A DNA stretch of 64,000 nt, from assembly GCF_002156705.1 (NCBI RefSeq), contig NZ_CP019893.1, positions 806,001 through 870,000 of the forward strand, read 5' to 3'. This DNA comes from Natrarchaeobaculum aegyptiacum (GTDB lineage Archaea > Halobacteriota > Halobacteria > Halobacteriales > Natrialbaceae). The notes beneath the pieces are model-generated. The model was not told the DNA's origin, made no database searches, and was given only the letters and a program-made list of their open reading frames with translations. Made by a program: the position numbers and the translations under genes. Position 1 is the first letter of the stretch. Each line of letters opens with the position of its first letter. Below are positions 15,938 to 24,962 of this stretch, piece after piece.

Positions 15938-18052
15938 ATGGGTAACTGTATCATCTGCGGCACGCCTGTCGACGGCGAAATCTGTGAGAGTCACGAAGAA
16001 GACGTTGTCTTCGAGTTTCGTGGCACTGCCCCCTCACAGCTGACCCCGGGTCGGTACTACCGGGGCACCGTCGACGGCTACGCCGACTTCGGCGTGTTCA
16101 TCGACGTCGGAGATCACGTTACGGGACTGTTGCACCGAAGCGAACTCGACCAGCGACTCGAGAGTCTCGACTGGGAACCGGGCGACGAGGTGTACGTCCA
16201 GGTTCTCGACGTCCGCGACAACGGGAACGTCGACCTCGGCTGGTCGATCCGACAGCGCGAACGCGAGTTCCGCGGCAAACTGATCGACACCCCACAGGGC
16301 GAGGTTCGCCCCGAAGACCTCGAGGACGAGGACGAAGACGAGGGTGACGACCCGGTAGACGCCGCTGGCGACTCCCAGTCGACCGACGCCGAACCGTCCG
16401 AACCGGACGCCGCTCGAACGGCCACGGAAGCGGTCGCCGGCGGCGAGGGTGCCGTCGTGACCGAAACGGCCGCCCCGTCCGGCCCGGCGACCGACGACGC
16501 GGCAGACGCCGCTCCCGAAGCAGAGCCCGAACCGGCGCTCAAGCGCACGACGGTCGACGCCATCGGTTCGCAGGTCGGCTCCGTCGTCCGGCTCGAGGGC
16601 GAAATCACCGGCGTCCGCCAGACCAGCGGCCCGACCGTCTTCGAACTGCGCGACGAAACCGGCACCGTCGAGTGTGCTGCCTTCGAAGAAGCCGGCGTCC
16701 GCGCCTACCCGAGCGTCGAGATCGACGACGTCGTCGCCCTCGAGGGTGAAGTCGAGCGTCACCACGGCGATCTGCAGGTCGAAACCGAGACCCTCGACGT
16801 ACTCGCAGACGAGGCTCGCGACGGGGTTCGCGACCGCCTCGAGAGCGCCCTCGAGAACGAGGCCAGCCCAGCAAACACCTCGCTGCTCGCCGAACACGCT
16901 CCCGTCGAAGCCGTCGACGAGGAACTCACCGAGGCCGCGACGGCGATCCGTCGTGCGGTGATGGAGGCTCGACCGATCGTGGTGCGCCACTGGGCGACCG
17001 CCGACGGCTACGTCGCCGGTGCCGCCATCGAACGGGCCGTCCTCCCACTGATCCGCGAGAAGCACACCCGCGATGACGCCGAGTATCACTACTTCGAGCG
17101 CCGACCGCTCGACGGGCGCGTCTACGACATGGACGCCGCGACCGACGACGTCACCTCGATGCTCGAGGCTCGCGACCGCCACGGCGAGCAGATCCCGCTG
17201 GTCGTCCTCGTCGACACCGGCGCGACCGCGGAATCCGTCGACGGCTACGAGTTCCTCTCGATGTACGACGCCGAGGCGATCGTCATCGACGACAGCCGTG
17301 CTGACGATGAGATCACCGACGCCGTCTCGGTCGCTGTCACCCCCTCGCTCGCCGACGCCGACGTCGCCGACCTGACGACGACCGCGCTCGCGGCGAACGT
17401 CGCCGCACAGGTCAACGACGACGTCCGTGAGGACCTGGAGCACCTCCCCGCAGTCAGCTACTGGGAGGACGCCCCCGACGTCTACACCGACCTCGCGAGC
17501 GACGTGGGCTACGACGAGACCGCCATCTCCGAGCGCCGTGAGGCCATCGCACTCGAGGCCTACTACCAGTCCTACAAGGACAAGCGTGAACTCGTCGCCG
17601 ACCTGCTGTTCGACGGTGAACGCGACGGTGACCTCGCCGCTCACGTCTCCGAGCAGTTCCGCGCGAAACTCGAGACCGAACTCGAGACTGCCCAGGAGAA
17701 CGCGACCATCCGTGGGCAGGACGGCGTTACCGTCACGCTGCTCGACACCGACGCGTTCACCCACCGATACAACTTCCCGACGACGGTCCTCTTGCTCGAC
17801 GAACTCCACCGTAGCGAGCGCGACCGTGCCGGGTCGCCGTTCGCCACCCTCGGCGTCGGGACGGACGAACTGCACGTGCGAACGACCGAGACCGTCGACG
17901 TCCGCGACCTCGGTGACGAGATCGCCGCGGCCGTCCCCGACGCTGGCGTCGGCGTCGTCGGCGGTGCAGACGGCTACGTCGAGTTCCTCCCCGGCGAACG
18001 CGACGCCGTACGCGACGCTGCGATCGACGCTCTCGTCGAGACGCTCGCGTAA
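15938..18052 (+). CDS. S1/OB-fold/DHH-superfamily protein (RecJ/Cdc45-like) with degenerate catalytic motifs
   Basis: The 704-residue protein has four parts. They are an N-terminal zinc knuckle (CIICGTPVDGEICESH, residues 4-19), an S1 domain (about 33-108, RYYRGTVDGYADFGVFIDVG), an acidic linker (about 120-200) and an OB-fold (about 210-290, GSVVRLEGEITGVRQ). A RecJ/DHH-like region fills the rest. In active RecJ the first motif is DxDG; here it reads RHWATADGYVAGAA. The DHH triad position reads VIDDSRADD. The metal ligands therefore seem lost, as in eukaryotic Cdc45. Haloarchaeal members are usually called RecJ-like exonucleases. On this sequence a structural or nucleic-acid-binding role, for example with CMG/GINS, is as likely. 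Confidence 0.8.
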   Translation: MGNCIICGTPVDGEICESHEEDVVFEFRGTAPSQLTPGRYYRGTVDGYADFGVFIDVGDHVTGLLHRSELDQRLESLDWEPGDEVYVQVLDVRDNGNVDLGWSIRQREREFRGKLIDTPQGEVRPEDLEDEDEDEGDDPVDAAGDSQSTDAEPSEPDAARTATEAVAGGEGAVVTETAAPSGPATDDAADAAPEAEPEPALKRTTVDAIGSQVGSVVRLEGEITGVRQTSGPTVFELRDETGTVECAAFEEAGVRAYPSVEIDDVVALEGEVERHHGDLQVETETLDVLADEARDGVRDRLESALENEASPANTSLLAEHAPVEAVDEELTEAATAIRRAVMEARPIVVRHWATADGYVAGAAIERAVLPLIREKHTRDDAEYHYFERRPLDGRVYDMDAATDDVTSMLEARDRHGEQIPLVVLVDTGATAESVDGYEFLSMYDAEAIVIDDSRADDEITDAVSVAVTPSLADADVADLTTTALAANVAAQVNDDVREDLEHLPAVSYWEDAPDVYTDLASDVGYDETAISERREAIALEAYYQSYKDKRELVADLLFDGERDGDLAAHVSEQFRAKLETELETAQENATIRGQDGVTVTLLDTDAFTHRYNFPTTVLLLDELHRSERDRAGSPFATLGVGTDELHVRTTETVDVRDLGDEIAAAVPDAGVGVVGGADGYVEFLPGERDAVRDAAIDALVETLA

Positions 18053-18198
18053 GGTCAGGCTCACGAGTTCCGTTCTCCGACCGCAAGCCCTCGAGTGACG
18101 ACGCTGTCGGCGGCGCTGTAGGAGGATACACGCCGTGAGATCACAGCACCGTCGTGTATGTCGGTAACAACCTTCTCACTCGAGCGCGTACACCGCTT

Positions 18199-18753
18199 AT
18201 GGAGACGGCCAGCGATCCAGGAGGCCGGTTTCGCGAGAACCTCACCGAGATCACGGCCTTGCTCGTGACCGGTGTCTGGCTGGCGCTGCTCCTGTCGCCC
18301 ATCGGCGGCAGTGCGTGGCTCGTCGCACTGCTGGTCGGATATCTCGTCGTGGTCCCGATCGTCGCGCTGTTGTACGGCGACGAACTCGACCGCAAGGAGT
18401 GGTGGGACGACTGGGTCGGCGATATGCTGTACTGGTACGACGAGTCGGATCTCGAGGACGATTCCGACGGGGTGCAGACGGCGCAGACGGCACAGACGGC
18501 GGATTCGGCCAGCGATCCCACGACCCGGGAGGCACTCGAGACGCTACGCGCCCGGTACGCCGGTGGCGAGTTGACCGACGAGCAGTTCGAGCGGAAACTC
18601 GACCGGTTGCTCGAGACGGAGACGCTCGAGGACGCAGAACGGTGGCGGCGGAACGCCGAGCTGGAGAGGGGTTCGGGCGAGGCAGCTTCCGGACCGGCTG
18701 ACGCGCGGGGTCGGGACGACGAACTGGATCGGAACCTCGAGCGGGAGTCGTAG
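18199..18753 (+). CDS. SHOCT-domain membrane protein
   Basis: The 184-residue protein from ATG 18199 (METASDPGGRFREN) has two close membrane helices at residues about 15-55 (ALLVTGVWLALLLSP, WLVALLVGYLVVVPIVALL). A cytoplasmic acidic segment with WWDDWVGDMLYWYDE follows, then a SHOCT motif near residues 113-140 (LRARYAGGELTDEQFERKL). The rest is a charged tail. SHOCT domains mediate oligomerisation in many short membrane proteins; no enzymatic role is expected. Confidence 0.82.
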   Translation: METASDPGGRFRENLTEITALLVTGVWLALLLSPIGGSAWLVALLVGYLVVVPIVALLYGDELDRKEWWDDWVGDMLYWYDESDLEDDSDGVQTAQTAQTADSASDPTTREALETLRARYAGGELTDEQFERKLDRLLETETLEDAERWRRNAELERGSGEAASGPADARGRDDELDRNLERES

Positions 18754-18870
18754 GCGACGACACACTCGAGTGGTTCGTCGATTGGCGCGCCGGGTGAGCG
18801 ACCACTGTGGGGTGTGCCCTCACTCGAGAGTCCGACACGCTTATTCACCGCGCGGGCCCACCTGTCGACA

Positions 18871-20550
18871 GTGAGTACCGAGACGCCCGATTCCGACGCG
18901 GAGCCCACGGAGACCGAGGCGTTCCGTCGGGTCTGTGAGACGCTGGTCGACCGCATCCTCGCGGGCGAGATCGAGCGCGAGGAGGTCGAAAAGGCCAAAC
19001 TCGAGGCCTGTTCGGAACACTCGGCCCCGAAGGTACCCAAGAACTCGGAGCTGCTGGATTACGCGCCGGAAGAACACCGCGAGGACCTGGAAGCCGTGCT
19101 CCAGCGCAAGCCAGTTCGGACCGCCTCGGGGGTCTCGCCGGTCGCGATCATGACCAGCCCGGAACGGTGTCCCCACGGGAAGTGTCTGTACTGTCCCGGC
19201 GGGCCCGATTCGGAGTTCTCGAGTTCCCAGAGCTACACGGGCGAAGAACCCGCGGCCGCACGCGGGGTCCAGAACGATTACGATCCCTACGGGCAGGTGA
19301 CGCTGCGACTCGAGCAGTTGCGCCAGATCGGCCACCCCGTCGACAAGGTGGAGTTGATCCTGATGGGCGGGACGATGACCGCGCGCAGTCACGACTATCA
19401 GGAGTGGTTCGTCAAGCGCGCGCTCGAGGCGATGAACGACTACGACGTCGAGAAGGAACCCGAACCCGCGGAGGGCGTCAGTTTCGCGGAGGACCCCGAG
19501 GAGTACGAGTGGAAGTACGTCGAGGACGTCATCACCGAAAACGAGACGGCGGACGTGCGCAACATCGGGACGACGTTCGAGACGAAGCCCGACTGGTGCG
19601 ATCCGGAACAGATCGACCGGATGTTAGATCTCGGCGGGACGAAAGTCGAAGTTGGCGTCCAGACGACCTACGAGCGGATCAATCGGGAGATGCACCGCGG
19701 GCACGGCGTCAAGGAATCGATGGAGGCCAACCAGCGGCTTCGGGATGCCGCGTTCAAGGTCGGCTTCCACATGATGCCCGGCCAGCCCGGGATGTCGAAA
19801 GAGATGTGTCTCGAGGACTTCCGGCGAATCTTCGAGGAAGAGGCCTGGAAGCCAGACTACCTGAAGATCTACCCGACGCTGATCGTCCGCGGGACGGCGA
19901 CCTACGACTGGTGGCACAGGGGTGAGTACGAGCCACTGGACAACGACGAGGCCGCCGAACTGGTGGCGGAGATCAAAGACATGATCCCGCGGTACACGCG
20001 CCTCCAGCGCGTCCAGCGGGACATCCCGGCGGACTTCATCGACGCTGGCGTCTGGAAGTCGAACCTCCGGCAACTCGCGCGCCAGCGGATGGCCGACCAC
20101 GGCTGGGAGTGTGAGTGCATCCGGTGTCGCGAGGCCGGAATGAACGACGAAGAACCCGAGAAGGTCGAACTCGACGTGATGACCTACGACGCCTGCGGCG
20201 GGACGGAACACTTCATCTCCTTCGAGGACTTCGACCAGGACCTCCTGATCGGCTTCTGTCGGCTCCGGTTCCCGAACGACCCCGTGCGACCGGAACTCGA
20301 GAACGCCGCCCTCGTCCGGGAGTTGCACGTCTACGGTTCGGAGGTCGCGATGGGCGACGAGAGCGAAGACGGGAGCGGTCAGCACCAGCACCAGGGCTAT
20401 GGCCAGCGACTGATGAACCGCGCCGAGGAGCTGGCTGCCGACGCCGGCTACGACAAACTCAGCGTCATCTCGGGCATCGGCGCGCGCGAGTACTACCGCG
20501 AGAAGTTAGGGTACCACCAGGACGGCCCGTACGTGAGCAAGCGGCTGTAG
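18871..20550 (+). CDS. elp3: Archaeal Elp3: tRNA U34 carboxymethyltransferase (radical SAM + GNAT)
   Basis: The 559-residue protein from GTG 18871 carries the Elp3 radical-SAM cluster motif CPHGKCLYC (cysteines at 100, 105 and 108). It also has the family blocks GGPDSEF, LILMGGTMTARSHDYQEWF, VGVQTTYERINREMHRGH and FHMMPGQPGMSKEM. A C-terminal acetyltransferase domain follows (ELHVYGSEV, GQRLMNRAEELA, GIGAREYYREKLGY). Archaeal Elp3 alone makes cm5U at the wobble position of tRNA using acetyl-CoA and SAM. A longer in-frame start at 18814 would add 19 residues across a likely promoter, so the GTG is preferred. Confidence 0.95.
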   Translation: MSTETPDSDAEPTETEAFRRVCETLVDRILAGEIEREEVEKAKLEACSEHSAPKVPKNSELLDYAPEEHREDLEAVLQRKPVRTASGVSPVAIMTSPERCPHGKCLYCPGGPDSEFSSSQSYTGEEPAAARGVQNDYDPYGQVTLRLEQLRQIGHPVDKVELILMGGTMTARSHDYQEWFVKRALEAMNDYDVEKEPEPAEGVSFAEDPEEYEWKYVEDVITENETADVRNIGTTFETKPDWCDPEQIDRMLDLGGTKVEVGVQTTYERINREMHRGHGVKESMEANQRLRDAAFKVGFHMMPGQPGMSKEMCLEDFRRIFEEEAWKPDYLKIYPTLIVRGTATYDWWHRGEYEPLDNDEAAELVAEIKDMIPRYTRLQRVQRDIPADFIDAGVWKSNLRQLARQRMADHGWECECIRCREAGMNDEEPEKVELDVMTYDACGGTEHFISFEDFDQDLLIGFCRLRFPNDPVRPELENAALVRELHVYGSEVAMGDESEDGSGQHQHQGYGQRLMNRAEELAADAGYDKLSVISGIGAREYYREKLGYHQDGPYVSKRL

Positions 20551-20576
20551 CGCAGGGCACGCTGTTTTCCCACCCG

Positions 20577-20798
20577 TCAGCACCGCTCGCCCCAGTCGCG
20601 CCAGTCGAGGTCGTCGTGCAGTCGCACCTCCACCTCGAGACTGCAGCCCGGGCAGAAGAACGCGACCCCACGTCGTCCCGGTTCGAACTCCTCCCACTCG
20701 TCGTGGGCTTCACAGCCGACGCGGAGGCCCTGCTCTTCGCCCTCGAGGTCCTCGATCCGGTACGGTCCGACGGCACCGAGTGTGTCCGGCTGGCTCAT
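20577..20798 (-). CDS. Small zinc-finger-like haloarchaeal protein, function unknown
   Basis: The 73-residue acidic protein starts MSQPDTLGAVGPYRIEDLEG. It contains CPGC plus a separate GCEAHDEWEEF segment and a terminal cysteine, consistent with a single zinc knuckle. It lies convergent to elp3 with a 26-bp gap. Small CPxC proteins are numerous in haloarchaea; the function is unknown. Confidence 0.72.
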   Translation of the reverse strand: MSQPDTLGAVGPYRIEDLEGEEQGLRVGCEAHDEWEEFEPGRRGVAFFCPGCSLEVEVRLHDDLDWRDWGERC

Positions 20799-21441
20799 AT
20801 CCCGTGGTTCGTCGTCGCCGACCGTAACACCGTTGGGAGCGCTCGACGGGTCGATGGCAGGTCCGTCGGCGCTTCGAAAGCGAACCGCGTCAGAACCCCA
20901 GTACCTCGTCGATCAACACCAGCTGGGTGCGGTCCTCGACCCGCTCGTACTCGAGCGAGACCAGTTTGTCGACGACGCGACCCTGTCCGCAGACGACCCA
21001 TTCCGAGCACTACGAGGACAGGTCGTCGAAGCGCGAGTCGGCTGGGGAGGACGAGACACGAACGGAGTGAGTGCCTCGAGGATGCGAACGGAGAACGGAA
21101 TGACCGTAAGTGGTGAGTCCCGGGTGGGACTGAACGGGGCCGGTGCGTCGAGCACGAACGACACGAGTGCGATCCTCGGAAGCCACAGCTCGTGAGCGGA
21201 GCGAGCGAGAACGTCTCCCGCTGATCGCGGTCGCTGGTGGCCGGTAGCACCGCAGGTGAGCGAACCCGATGAGCGAGCCGAGGCACGTACCTCGGCAGCG
21301 AGCTCGAGCGGGACAGGGGGCTTTCGAGGTGTTCTCGAGCAATTCTACCGATACTCGAGTACGGATACTATATCGAATTCCGAAAAACACCGATAGAGGT
21401 GAGAGACGATCAGGCGAACTCGAGCGGCGAACGACGGCGAG
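20799..21441. other. 643-bp stretch: decayed gene tail and repeat-like DNA
   Basis: The only protein-like sequence is a minus-strand tail at 20890-21009. The rest has no convincing frame. At 21310-21330 the string AGGGGGCTTTCGAGGTG resembles one arm of the nested inverted repeat at 57546-57718. The preceding 130 bases contain many short GAGCGAGC-type repeats, so this may be a second, more decayed copy of that element. Confidence 0.4.
20890..21009 (-). pseudogene. Orphan C-terminal fragment of an unidentified protein
   Basis: The 39 codons read CSEWVVCGQGRVVDKLVSLE, continue acidic, and end RTQLVLIDEVLGF before a TGA. Composition is typical of real haloarchaeal protein, but an in-frame TAG lies directly upstream and no start is available. 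This looks like the tail of a truncated gene; the family is unknown to me. Confidence 0.4.
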
Positions 21442-22458
21442 TTACCAGAACTGGTCGAGCCCGGACTGGCGTCGACGTTTGCCGGCGGGATCGGCGATCC
21501 AGGGGGTCCGGCGCTCGCGTTCGGCCTCGAGGTCGACATCGGTTTCGTCACCCGGCTCGTGGGCCGGACAGGCTGGCCCACACTCCGACCCGGCGTCGAC
21601 GACCCGACCGGCCCAGTCACAGTAGGGGAGCGTAACCTCGCTCGAAGGGGCGTCGTCCCCCAGCTGACAGTTCCCACAGGCTGGCAGGCCGAACGTCCGC
21701 CAGCCCTTGCCGTAGGCTCGCTCGGCGAGTCGACGACGTGTGCGAGCTTTGTCGTCGGCGTCGACGATTTCGACGTCGGTCCGGCCGGGGTTGGCCTCGA
21801 GCGGTTCGACGCCCGGCCGATCGACCGGCAGTGGCTCGGCTTCGCGAACGACCTCGATTTCGACCTCGAGGGCCGATGCGGTTACAGACGGATCGGCGTC
21901 GGCGGACTCGCGATGGACGCGCCAGACGCCCACCTCGTCAGGGATACGATTCAGGTGCGCCCGCGTCACGTAACTCTCGGTCGCGAGGACGACCTCGTCG
22001 ACCAGCGCGAGGCTGACGTCCGTCCGCAGCTGGGACTCGAGGTCGCCGGGCCGGCCGAGGTCCGGCTTGTTCTCGATACCGCGAATGCGTCCGTACCAGT
22101 CGGGGTAGCGCGCGACCTGTCGGACGTACTCCCGGCCGTTGCGAAGCTGTGATTCGAAGAAGCCAATCTCGAGGGCGCGTTCGGTGGCTCGCCGTGCACG
22201 GTCGGGATGGCAGTCGAAGGCGTCCTTCCAGTACCGGGCCCGGCCCGGGCCGACGGCGGACTCGATGGCCGTATCGGGGATCGCCGCGCTCGTGAGTTGC
22301 GGTCGCTCGTCGAACTTCGGGCCCGGCTCGACGCAGACCACGTCGAGGATCCGACCACCGGGGTCGGCCACGCTCGCGCCCAGCTGACGGGCCACGACGC
22401 CCTCACAGCGGGTCTCGAGGTGGGCACACAGCTCGAGTTCGAACGCGAACTCCGACAC
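21442..22458 (-). CDS. DUF5787 family protein, possible PD-(D/E)XK-type nuclease
   Basis: The 338-residue protein matches what I know as haloarchaeal DUF5787. The N-terminal half holds ELCAHLETRCEG and ILDVVCVEPGPKF, followed by RIRGIENKPDLGRPGDLESQ. The latter resembles the ExK-plus-Q core of restriction-endonuclease-fold proteins. Near the C-terminus are paired cysteines (PACGNCQLGDD, LPYCDWAG, SECGPACPAH) that probably bind zinc, and the tail ends RRRQSGLDQFW. The nuclease idea is inference from the short motif. It is a single gene. Confidence 0.75.
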   Translation of the reverse strand: MSEFAFELELCAHLETRCEGVVARQLGASVADPGGRILDVVCVEPGPKFDERPQLTSAAIPDTAIESAVGPGRARYWKDAFDCHPDRARRATERALEIGFFESQLRNGREYVRQVARYPDWYGRIRGIENKPDLGRPGDLESQLRTDVSLALVDEVVLATESYVTRAHLNRIPDEVGVWRVHRESADADPSVTASALEVEIEVVREAEPLPVDRPGVEPLEANPGRTDVEIVDADDKARTRRRLAERAYGKGWRTFGLPACGNCQLGDDAPSSEVTLPYCDWAGRVVDAGSECGPACPAHEPGDETDVDLEAERERRTPWIADPAGKRRRQSGLDQFW

Positions 22459-22646
22459 GCTCGAGGGGAGGGGCGGTGGGGAAAAAAGGTGTGTGGTTGG
22501 TGGATGGTCGGTGGTTACTGGTCGGAGGTGGAAGGTCGCGGGTAGGGGTCACAGATGGTGAATCGCCGGTGACGACACCGATCTCCACTGGTACAAGCCT
22601 CGAATTCGGACGAACAGTTAATCGCCACGAGCGGCTTTACTCGACC

Positions 22647-23120
22647 ATGTGGACGCGACGGACCGTCGTCGAGGCGACGGCTCTGGCCGGGGTCGGCCTG
22701 CTCGCTGGCTGTCTCGAGGACGACGAGGAGTCAGCCGACGAGCCACCGGAAGACGACGACGCGCCAGCGGACGCCGACGAAGGCGGACAGACCGACGACC
22801 TCGAGGCGGCCATCGCCGACCACGACCCGGTCGATCGGACCGACGCCGAGGAGGTGACGATCGACGTCGCACCCGACGGCGAGTTGCGATTCGACCCCGA
22901 GGCCGTCCTGGTCGAGCAAATGACGACCATCACCTGGCGCTGGCCGGAACCCGGCTACGAGATCTACCCGATCGAGAGCCCAGACCAGTGTGGCTGGGCA
23001 GGGGACGACCACGGCTCGGGTCACTCCTGGGAGTTTCCGTTCGTCGGGACCTACGAGATCGGCTGTACGACGCCCGACGACGAGGAGTTCACCGGCCACC
23101 TGTTCGTCACGGAGGGGTGA
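22647..23120 (+). CDS. Lipoprotein with cupredoxin-like domain (halocyanin relative)
   Basis: The 157-residue precursor from ATG 22647 starts MWTRRTVVEATALAGVGLLAGC, a twin-arginine signal with lipobox (Cys22). A very acidic linker (about 25-65) follows, then a cupredoxin-like domain to the end (EEVTIDVAPDGELRFDPEAV, GTYEIGC, GHLFV). The cysteine in the loop corresponds to the copper ligand, but the usual HxxxM that follows in halocyanins is replaced by TTPDDEEF. Copper binding is therefore doubtful. The in-frame upstream start at 22476 is rejected because the Tat signal begins at 22647. Confidence 0.78.
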   Translation: MWTRRTVVEATALAGVGLLAGCLEDDEESADEPPEDDDAPADADEGGQTDDLEAAIADHDPVDRTDAEEVTIDVAPDGELRFDPEAVLVEQMTTITWRWPEPGYEIYPIESPDQCGWAGDDHGSGHSWEFPFVGTYEIGCTTPDDEEFTGHLFVTEG

Positions 23121-23260
23121 CCGAAGTCGGCCCGGGTATCGCCCGGTCCCCTGATGAGACGGACTGACGAGCCGCTGATGCCGACTCGAGACTCTCGTCG
23201 GACCGGGGTACTGTCAGGCAGTCGTGAACGCCCGACGGGAGGTGGGCCCAGAACAGTAGG

Positions 23261-23269
23261 TTTTTAAAG
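23261..23269 (+). promoter_or_regulatory. TATA-like box upstream of the aIF2-gamma operon
   Basis: TTTTTAAAG lies 40 bases before the ATG at 23309 in otherwise GC-rich DNA, predicting a transcript start near 23290 for the five-gene translation/transcription operon. Confidence 0.5.
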
Positions 23270-23308
23270 CGCACGGCGGAAGTTCTACTCAAGATTACTC
23301 ATCGTCTT

Positions 23309-24568
23309 ATGGCAGGAACCCAACAACCGGAGGTGAACATCGGACTCGTCGGCCACGTCGACCACGGCAAGACGACGCTGGTGCAAGCGTTGAGTGGCTC
23401 GTGGACGGACCAGCACAGCGAAGAGATGAAACGCGGCATCTCGATCAGGCTGGGCTACGCGGACGCGACGTTCCGTCGCTGTCCGGACGTGGACGAACCC
23501 GAGTGTTACACCGTCGAGCAGGAGTGTCCGGATGGCAGCGAGAGCGAGCCGCTTCGGACCGTGTCGTTCGTCGACGCCCCGGGGCACGAGACCCTGATGG
23601 CAACGATGCTGTCTGGCGCGTCGCTGATGGACGGAGCCGTGCTGGTGATCAGCGCCAGCGAGCCCGTTCCACAGCCCCAGACCGAAGAGCACCTGATGGC
23701 GCTCGACATCATCGGCATCGACAACATCGTCATCGCCCAGAACAAGGTCGACCTCGTCAGCACCGATCAGGCCCGACAGAACTACGAGGAGATTCAGGAG
23801 TTCGTCGAGGGCACCGTCGCCGAGGACGCCCCCGTCGTCCCCGTCTCCGCGGGCCAGGAGGTCAACCTCGACCTGCTGATCGACGCGATCGAACGAGAGA
23901 TCCCGACGCCCGACCGCGATCCCGACGCCGACGCCCGGATGCACGTCGCCCGGAGCTTCGACATCAACAAACCCGGTACCACGGCGGAGAACCTCTCCGG
24001 CGGCGTTCTCGGCGGCAGCCTCGTCGCGGGCGAACTCGAGGTCGGCGACGAGATCGAGATCAAACCCGGCCGCGAGGTCGAAGAGGGTGGCCAGACCGAG
24101 TACGTTCCGATCGAGACGACGATCCGATCGCTGCAGGCCGGCGGCGAAACCGCCGACACCGTCACACCCGGTGGCTTACTCGGCGTCGGCACCGGACTCG
24201 ACCCGTCGCTCACCAAGGGTGACGCCCTCGCGGGCCGCATCGCTGGCCCGCCCGGCAGCCTCCCGCCGACCTGGCAATCCTTCACGATGGACGTCGACCT
24301 GCTCGACCGCATCGTCGGGAGCACCGAGGACGCGACGGCCGCCGCCGATGGCGGCGACGGCACGATCGACGAAATCTCGACCGGTGAACCCCTGATGATG
24401 ACCGTCGGCACGGCGACGACCGTCGGCGCAGTCACCAGCGCCCGCGAAGGCGAGTGTGAGGTCTCGCTCAAACGCCCCGTCGCAGCCGAACCCGGCGCGA
24501 AGATCGCCATCAATCGCCGAATCGGTGCTCGCTGGCGGCTGATCGGACTGGGAACCTTACAGGGCTGA
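23309..24568 (+). CDS. eif2g: Translation initiation factor aIF2 subunit gamma
   Basis: The 419-residue GTPase starts [20 protein letters not shown]. It carries the G1 motif [10 protein letters not shown]3 DAPGHE and G4 NKVD, and a cysteine-rich insertion ([18 protein letters not shown]) typical of eIF2-gamma. EF-Tu-like domains 2 and 3 follow ([32 protein letters not shown] at the end). It binds initiator Met-tRNA as part of the aIF2 trimer. It heads an operon with the PIN, Rpo7, Spt4 and dephospho-CoA-kinase genes, all tightly spaced. Confidence 0.97.
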   Translation: MAGTQQPEVNIGLVGHVDHGKTTLVQALSGSWTDQHSEEMKRGISIRLGYADATFRRCPDVDEPECYTVEQECPDGSESEPLRTVSFVDAPGHETLMATMLSGASLMDGAVLVISASEPVPQPQTEEHLMALDIIGIDNIVIAQNKVDLVSTDQARQNYEEIQEFVEGTVAEDAPVVPVSAGQEVNLDLLIDAIEREIPTPDRDPDADARMHVARSFDINKPGTTAENLSGGVLGGSLVAGELEVGDEIEIKPGREVEEGGQTEYVPIETTIRSLQAGGETADTVTPGGLLGVGTGLDPSLTKGDALAGRIAGPPGSLPPTWQSFTMDVDLLDRIVGSTEDATAAADGGDGTIDEISTGEPLMMTVGTATTVGAVTSAREGECEVSLKRPVAAEPGAKIAINRRIGARWRLIGLGTLQG

Positions 24569-24575
24569 GCCGAGT

Positions 24576-24962
24576 ATGAGCACGCGGGTCGCCCTCGACA
24601 CGAGCGCGCTGATGATGCCGGTCGAACTCGACGTCAGGCTGTTCGACGAACTCGAGCGATTACTGGATTCGTTCGAGCCGATCACCCCGCAGTCGGTCAT
24701 CGAAGAGCTTCGACGGCTCTCCGAGAAGGGTGGCACCGAGGGAACGGCCGCGAACGTCGGCCACGATCTGGCGACCGAGCGCTGTCTCGTCGTCGACACC
24801 GAGGCGTCGTACGCCGACGACGCGCTGGTCGAACTCGCCCGCGAGGGGACCGTCGACTACGTCGTCACCAACGATCGGCCGCTCAGGGACCGCGTGCTCG
24901 AGGAGAACAGACCGGTAATTGCATTACGCGGGAGAAACAAGTTAGCGATCACTCAACCATAG
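24576..24962 (+). CDS. PIN-domain ribonuclease (Fcf1/Utp24-like)
   Basis: The 128-residue PIN protein starts MSTRVALDTSALMMPVELDV. Acidic catalytic positions appear as LDTSALM, SVIEELRRL, YADDALVEL and VTNDRPLRDRV. It starts 7 bases after aIF2-gamma and ends directly before rpo7. That fixed position is shared by many archaea and points to an RNA-processing role (Fcf1-like rRNA maturation), not to a toxin. No antitoxin lies beside it. Confidence 0.85.
   Translation: MSTRVALDTSALMMPVELDVRLFDELERLLDSFEPITPQSVIEELRRLSEKGGTEGTAANVGHDLATERCLVVDTEASYADDALVELAREGTVDYVVTNDRPLRDRVLEENRPVIALRGRNKLAITQP

Noticed and set aside
16034-18064. 676-codon minus-strand frame opposite the DHH-superfamily gene
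   Set aside because: It is antisense to a gene with clear domains; the Val/Gly/Asp-rich composition has no motif.
24576-24962. PIN-domain protein considered as a VapC toxin
   Set aside because: There is no antitoxin partner. It is embedded in a conserved translation/transcription operon, so an RNA-processing role is preferred.
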